From: Penium margaritaceum
Lineage: Eukaryota > Streptophyta > Zygnematophyceae > Desmidiales > Peniaceae
Assembly (NCBI GenBank): GCA_023375785.1
Contig: SZWC01015265.1
Location: 1 to 35,572 of the forward strand
Reading direction: 5' to 3'
DNA length: 35,572 nt
Shown here: one piece after another, positions 31,783 to 35,572 of the stretch
Position numbering within the stretch: position 1 is the stretch's first letter
Layout of the letters: every line of letters starts with the position of its first letter
The notes under the pieces: generated by a model
What the model saw: only the letters and a program-made list of their open reading frames with translations
Databases searched by the model: none
What the model was told of the DNA's origin: nothing
Program-made: the position numbers and the translations under genes

Positions 31783-32930
31783 TTTGGCGCAGAGTGGCCA
31801 GAGGCGCCACAGTTCCAGCAGGTGGCCTCAGCAGTAGTGGGGGCGGAGTTCTTGCCACTGCGACCACCCCCACGTCCTTTGCCCCCACGGCTGCTACCAC
31901 GGCCGGAACCACCACCCCCTCCCCGAGAGGCACCCTGAGTGGAGTGTGCTGCAGTCTGCGAAGAGGACAAGGCAAAAGAGGCTGCGATAGAGGAGGAAGA
32001 GGAAGAGGTGGTGAAGAGCAGCCAATGCAGTGCGATGCATGCGCATGTTCTACAAGGCGTTCCACCAGTCGGTGAGACGCGAGGCAGCGAGATCAAAGAG
32101 GGGTCGATCCCGGGTGGGGAATCAGCAGGAACAGGTGCAGAGGTAAGGCGCTCGAGTTCTGCCTGAGAGACGTCAAGATACAAGTCAGACAGCTTAGGAA
32201 TGAGGCCAGCAACGATGGACAAGTAGCCCGAGAGGACCAAGAGCGGCTCTGCCAAGGTCTTGCAGCAGGCGTAGACTGCAAGCCCAATACTCATCCGTCG
32301 TCTCATTCGCCCGCATTTGTAAGGTGTTGAATTGGACAGTGAGAGCACGTTGGACAGCATGCCCAGTCACTGTTTTGCGGCGGCGGATGAGAGCATAGGC
32401 GCCGACGGGATCAGCAGGGATACCACTTGTTGGGCCTGTGTTGTACGTACCAATATCATCAAGGAGATTCTTGGGTCCTACGTTGATGAGGGCCCGCACA
32501 ACGCGAGCAGCCTCTGCTGGCTGTGGTACAAACGACGGCTTGGCAGGGGAGTAGTACTCCCAAAGTAGCTCACCCTGGGCCCATGTGCTGAAGCGCGTTT
32601 CCCAGGATGTGAAAGTGAGGTCAGACGTAAACTGTGGTGGTGGCGAGCATGGACGAAGGCAGTTGTTGAGAGAGAGGGAGAAGTGGAGTTGGCAACAGCA
32701 CCACTAGGAGGAGCAGGCGAGTCTGCCGAGCCGGACTCTATAACAGGGAGGACTGCAGCAAGGCCTGGAATGGCACGCAACCGCTCAATGACTAACGTGG
32801 CCACTGTGGCCAATAGCTCGTGCTGTGCCTTCCGCCCCTGATGAAGCTCATCCTCAGCTTTGCGACGCTCTGCTTGCGACTCACTAAGATCGGCCTGAAG
32901 GGCCTCTATAGTCTCTTTAGGACCAGGCAT
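31780..32930 (-). pseudogene. gag: Gag of element D (frameshifted)
   Basis: The start ATG is at 32930 (MPGPKETIEALQADLSES). The N-terminus is Glu/Lys/Arg-rich, likely coiled coil (ERRKAEDELHQGRKAQHELL). The capsid part continues in another register: FTSWETRFSTWAQGELLWEY, LLDDIGTYN, VGAYALIRRRKTVTG and LTVQFNTLQM (about 32640-32320), matching A. A third register holds SPPGIDPSL, a Gly/Arg/Ser-rich basic stretch and the knuckle CWNCGASGHSAPKC (about 31835-31795). A one-base indel just after it (CPAPA for expected CPAPxDDA) shifts into the protease register. Register changes lie near 32640, 32230 and 31785. Confidence 0.88.
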
Positions 32931-34066
32931 GATGAGAGAGTGGAACCTTGAATGCAGGTGCAGTGACAAGAGAATGATGGAGTGTGCAAGAGAGTGCAGG
33001 AAAGTGCAATGTGACATTGTGCAATGCAGCGCTCACCAAGCTCGTGACGTGGAAGAAGAGTGAAGAGCGGCGAGACAACAGCTACGGCCAAGGATAACAG
33101 GACCGCCACCCAACCTAGTCGTGCCACGGTGAGACACAGGAGCCCCGTAGCAGTGGCTCCGGCAACTGCAGCTGAAGCTGATGCCACTAGAACGTCGGTG
33201 GTGATGTGTGGTATGATGTCACGAGGAGCACCAGTAGGCGTCAGCACTGCTGTGGCGGTGGATGCCCAAATAGATCCAACGGCGGTGGAGGTGGCGTTTG
33301 CTGCAGTGGAGGCTACCGTGGCAATAGATGCTACTGTTGTTGTGATCTGGGTGGCAATATTTGCAGCAGCAGCTGCAAGCAGAGTGAGAGAGGTAGCAAT
33401 CTGTGCGTATGCCTCAGCTGCACGGCCAACGGCCGTCTGTGTAGGAGCATGTCAGGCCCTGGCCGTAGCTGCGAAGGTAGTCGCGGCACCAGCAGCCGCG
33501 TCAAGGACGGCGCCTGCCAACCCAATGGAGTCGGTGTGGACGGGGAGAACGGGGATGACACCAGGCACCTCGGGTGCGGTTGATGTCTCGGGAGATCCTG
33601 CTATGGTATGAGGAGAAGTTGGAGTAGGAGCAGCTGCAGATTCGGTCGGCTGAGAGTTGTTAGGAGGTTGCATCCTTGGTGACAGTGGCGGTGACGGTGG
33701 AAGATCGTCTGGGGTGTAGACCTGACGATCTATCTCCTCCCGTTCACGCTCGACTACAGTGTCAACGTCCTCTTGCCAGTACGAGTGATCCAGCATGCGC
33801 ACCCATGGAGGGGTGTCGTCGTCTTCAGCGAGCGTGAAAGATGAGTGGGGCTACTGGTGCAGCCGAGAGAGGCGCTCCAAGCACACCACACTTTGAGCCG
33901 GGACTCGGCTGCGTGAGCGTAGTGTGATGTAGGAACAGAACCACGTCATATACAGGGACAATATGCCGCTGCGAGAAGGAGATAGGGTAGCGCACGGTGG
34001 AACGTGGAAAAGTCGCAATGCACGGCGAGGTCCGAAGAACGACCTTGCCGTGCCTCTGCCATGCAA
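32906..34066 (-). pseudogene. Conserved frame upstream of gag (element D)
   Basis: One minus-strand register stays open from 34066 to a TAG at 32906 except for TAG 33851 and TGA 33452, about 385 codons. The first third is basic and mixed (SRSRVPAQSVVCLERLSRLH). A charged segment follows (HSYWQEDVDTVVEREREEID), then Pro-rich DDLPPSPPLSPRM. The rest is a long Ala/Thr-rich part and a Leu/Cys-rich end. It overlaps the gag register (gag ATG 32930) in the -1 direction. Part of it aligns with the equivalent frame of element A (see 1863-2735). No known domain recognised. Candidates are an extra element protein or an ancestral gag extension. That it is translated is inference. Confidence 0.5.
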
Positions 34067-34514
34067 GAAGGGCAGTGCCGAGAAGGCTCCCGGACAGATG
34101 GCATCAGTCGCTGCTATGGTTGACGACTAGGGTAACACTACAGCAGATAAGGGGTGTGGGAAGCGCATTGGCCTTGAAGTCACGCCACAAAGGGGCGTAC
34201 GTGCGCCGGTGGGCCAAAAGTATATCACTCCAGGTGGAGGTGAGAGAACCTAGCCTCCGAGTCCCGACAGAAGCGGGGAGTCCGAGATGGTGCCGTGGGC
34301 ACAATGGTGACGTGGGCGGGGCGAGAATCGAATTGTGCACGATGGGTAGGGGTGGCGAGACGGCCACGCGGAGATGGAGGGACGGGCTAGCCGAAGAGAC
34401 GGCAGGCCCGTAGAGGTGGTGCGGCACTTGAGGCACTGCGACGGTTTCCGAGAGACCCTTGGCGCCTCACACACAGGTCCAGGACGCACGCATCGCACGG
34501 ACTATCCCTGCTCA
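34067..34514. other. Leader of element D upstream of the pre-gag frame
   Basis: Sequence between the primer-binding site and the readable pre-gag frame. Short frames on both strands only. No motif identified. Confidence 0.5.
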
Positions 34515-34525
34515 CTCTGATACCA
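34515..34525 (-). promoter_or_regulatory. Initiator tRNA-Met-type primer-binding site (element D)
   Basis: The minus strand reads TGGTATCAGAG followed by TGAGCAGGG, so 11 bases match the complement of plant initiator tRNA-Met. Position and strand fit element D, about 450 bases above the pre-gag frame. Confidence 0.7.
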
Positions 34526-35035
34526 GTAGTTACTGGGTAGCTTACTATGTGTGTTAGATGAGGCGGAGTGGGAGAGAGACATGAAACGCGAGACACGCCA
34601 TGGATGCGGCTGAGACTTTCTTAGAGCCACTTGCTGGTTACACCAAGACAGTCGTGAGTGAGGGAGAGCGAGCGAGTCAAGAGCACATAAGTGAGCACGG
34701 ACCCACACCAAGCACCACGCTTGGGTTAGTGCCGCCACCCGGGGGTCGAGCCCGACCACTCGGAATATTCCGAGGGCGGCTACTCACCAGCGCTCGGCCA
34801 AGACCGGCACGGTGGCCCCCTAAGGATCAGCAGCCGGGAAATAAGCAGCTATCTCAAAGCACTCAAGGCAAGAGAAAAGAGGAAGGGCACTGCAGTGAGA
34901 ATGCACGAGCCATACCAACGACCGCATCACAGAGTCATAGAGAAAACATGCAACAGTCACATTGGTGCAACAGGACACTCCTAGGTCCAGCAGCTGCGTG
35001 AAGGCGTCAGAGGCTCCAGCCATAACAGACTCGCC
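34526..35035 (-). repeat. 5' LTR of element D (interrupted)
   Basis: Lies upstream of the primer-binding site on the minus strand. The segment 34960-35035 matches 27385-27480 of the 3' LTR. The match ends abruptly at GACTCGCC (35035), where the 3' LTR goes on CTGATGCTTCCC but here CAGGGCTGATGG begins a different sequence. The outer roughly 90 bases of the LTR are therefore missing or displaced. No match to the 3' LTR was found for 34526-34960. Confidence 0.6.
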
Positions 35036-35215
35036 CAGGGCTGATGGCGGTATTACCGGTACCGCGGTATACCGTGTTTTTGTACCGCGGTATTGTAGTA
35101 CCACGGTACGGTGTTTTTCTTTAACGGTACCGGTACGGTATCGGTACTGATCTGCCAAGGTACCCTTCGGTAGTACAGTGGTATTGTGCTGAGGAACAAT
35201 ACCGCGGTACCGTGC
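35036..35215. repeat. Palindrome-rich GGTACC/CCGCGG repeat, possible DNA-transposon end
   Basis: Starts CAGGGCTGATGGCGGTATT and is made of many inverted and direct copies of TACCG(C/T)GGTA-like units, including TACCGCGGTA and ACCGGTACCG, until about 35215. Subterminal arrays of short inverted motifs behind a CAGGG terminus are common in hAT-type elements. The opposite end is not found in the window, so this is an inference. It breaks the 5' LTR of element D exactly at its first base. Confidence 0.55.
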
Positions 35216-35373
35216 AACGTAACATCGCCAGACTGCTGGTGTAGCGAGGTGCTTTTCTCTCAATTTTTTTCAATCTGTTAATCATTACTTGATTCAATCC
35301 ACATGTCGATTGAGGTCGACGCCGTTGCTCGTACATGAGCATCGTGATCGGGAGCTTCTAAGCGAGATTCGAT
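35216..35373. other. Unassigned flank
   Basis: No gene or repeat partner recognised. TTACTTGATTCAATCCACATG (35285-35305) is loosely reminiscent of the outer LTR of D near 27487-27507, too weak to call. Confidence 0.4.
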
Positions 35374-35416
35374 GGTCGAGGGTGGGAGTTCGCTGCGTGA
35401 ACCCCCACCCTCGACC
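35374..35416. repeat. Strong hairpin, 12-bp stem
   Basis: GGTCGAGGGTGG (35374-35385) pairs perfectly with CCACCCTCGACC (35405-35416). Inside lies a further GTTC/GAAC pair around a seven-base GCTGCGT loop, with a GA/CC mismatch between. Function unknown. It could be part of a foldback element together with the next hairpin. Confidence 0.75.
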
Positions 35417-35494
35417 AGGGTGTGCATGGAGACGGGGGTGGGGGGGAGGGAGTATTAGCGACATGCACGCATGCGACCACAACGACGAGGACTC

Positions 35495-35560
35495 CAAAAA
35501 GGGTGTCGTCGGGCTTTCGACTGAACAATGTTCGGTCACCTGCACGACGACCCCTTTTTG
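35495..35560. repeat. Second hairpin near window end, 16-bp stem
   Basis: CAAAAAGGGTGTCGTCG (35495-35511) pairs with CGACGACCCCTTTTTG (35545-35560), with one bulged T at 35504. Inside, GACTGAAC and GTTCGGTC form an inner stem with one mismatch around AAT. The window ends 12 bases later, so a larger inverted structure cannot be excluded. Confidence 0.75.
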
Positions 35561-35572
35561 TTGGGTCCCTTT

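Larger units (their letters stand above)
27270..35035 (-). mobile_element. Copia element D, nearly full length
   Basis: Minus-strand Ty1/copia element of the same lineage as A. Reading order from high coordinates: partial 5' LTR, primer-binding site 34525-34515, leader, pre-gag frame, gag from ATG 32930, protease, integrase, linker, RT, RNase H to TGA 27655, polypurine tract 27571-27565, and the 3' LTR starting TGTTGAAATTCG at 27564. LTR homology between the two ends is clear only for a block near 27385-27480 and 34960-35035. The lower boundary next to the chromovirus integrase is therefore approximate. Confidence 0.85.

Overview
This window reads as repeat-dominated nuclear DNA of a plant, either a land plant or a streptophyte alga. 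Three observations point there. Several LTR retrotransposons carry a primer-binding site matching the 3' end of plant initiator tRNA-Met (TGGTATCAGAGCC). The elements are Ty1/copia together with Ty3/gypsy of the chromodomain (chromovirus) type. The decay pattern, CAG codons turned into TAG, is what CHG cytosine methylation leaves behind. I found no intact host gene, rRNA, tRNA or CRISPR array, and I cannot name the species.

Layout, left to right. 1-186 is a TATATG microsatellite. About 1863-5390 (+) is the 5' part of a copia element (A): an extra frame before gag, then gag, protease and integrase, broken off inside the integrase. It abuts, head to head, a gypsy RT/RNase H/integrase fragment on the minus strand (about 5390-6262). 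A GA-rich repeat (7170-7560) leads into a copia integrase fragment on plus (H, about 7950-8870). H abuts a second gypsy fragment on minus (RT 8855-9200, gag near 10.05-10.33 kb, primer-binding site 10733-10743). 10744-14080 holds nothing I can recognise. Element E (14080-17835, minus) is a copia gag-protease-integrase-RT remnant without visible LTRs. A triplet low-complexity tract lies at 18640-18985.

The centre is a nest. A minus-strand chromovirus pol is present in two pieces: integrase core to C-terminal domain at 26360-27265, and chromodomain at 19768-19974. Between them sits a complete, LTR-bounded copia element (C, 19977-26357, plus) that has split the chromovirus gene. To the right, a nearly full-length copia element (D, about 27270-35035, minus) belongs to the same lineage as A. 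It has a partial 3' LTR, polypurine tract, RNase H, RT, integrase, protease, gag, the same extra frame before gag, a primer-binding site and a partial 5' LTR. That 5' LTR is cut by a palindrome-rich GGTACC repeat (35036-35215) that looks like a DNA-transposon end. Two strong hairpins close the window.

No element is intact. The gag-pol frame of C keeps one register for about 4 kb but has 17 in-frame TAG, 4 TGA and no TAA codons, many of the TAGs inside a polyglutamine linker. The points most worth a second look are this amber pattern, the conserved frame upstream of gag shared by A and D, the copia-in-chromovirus nest, and the palindromic insertion in the LTR of D.
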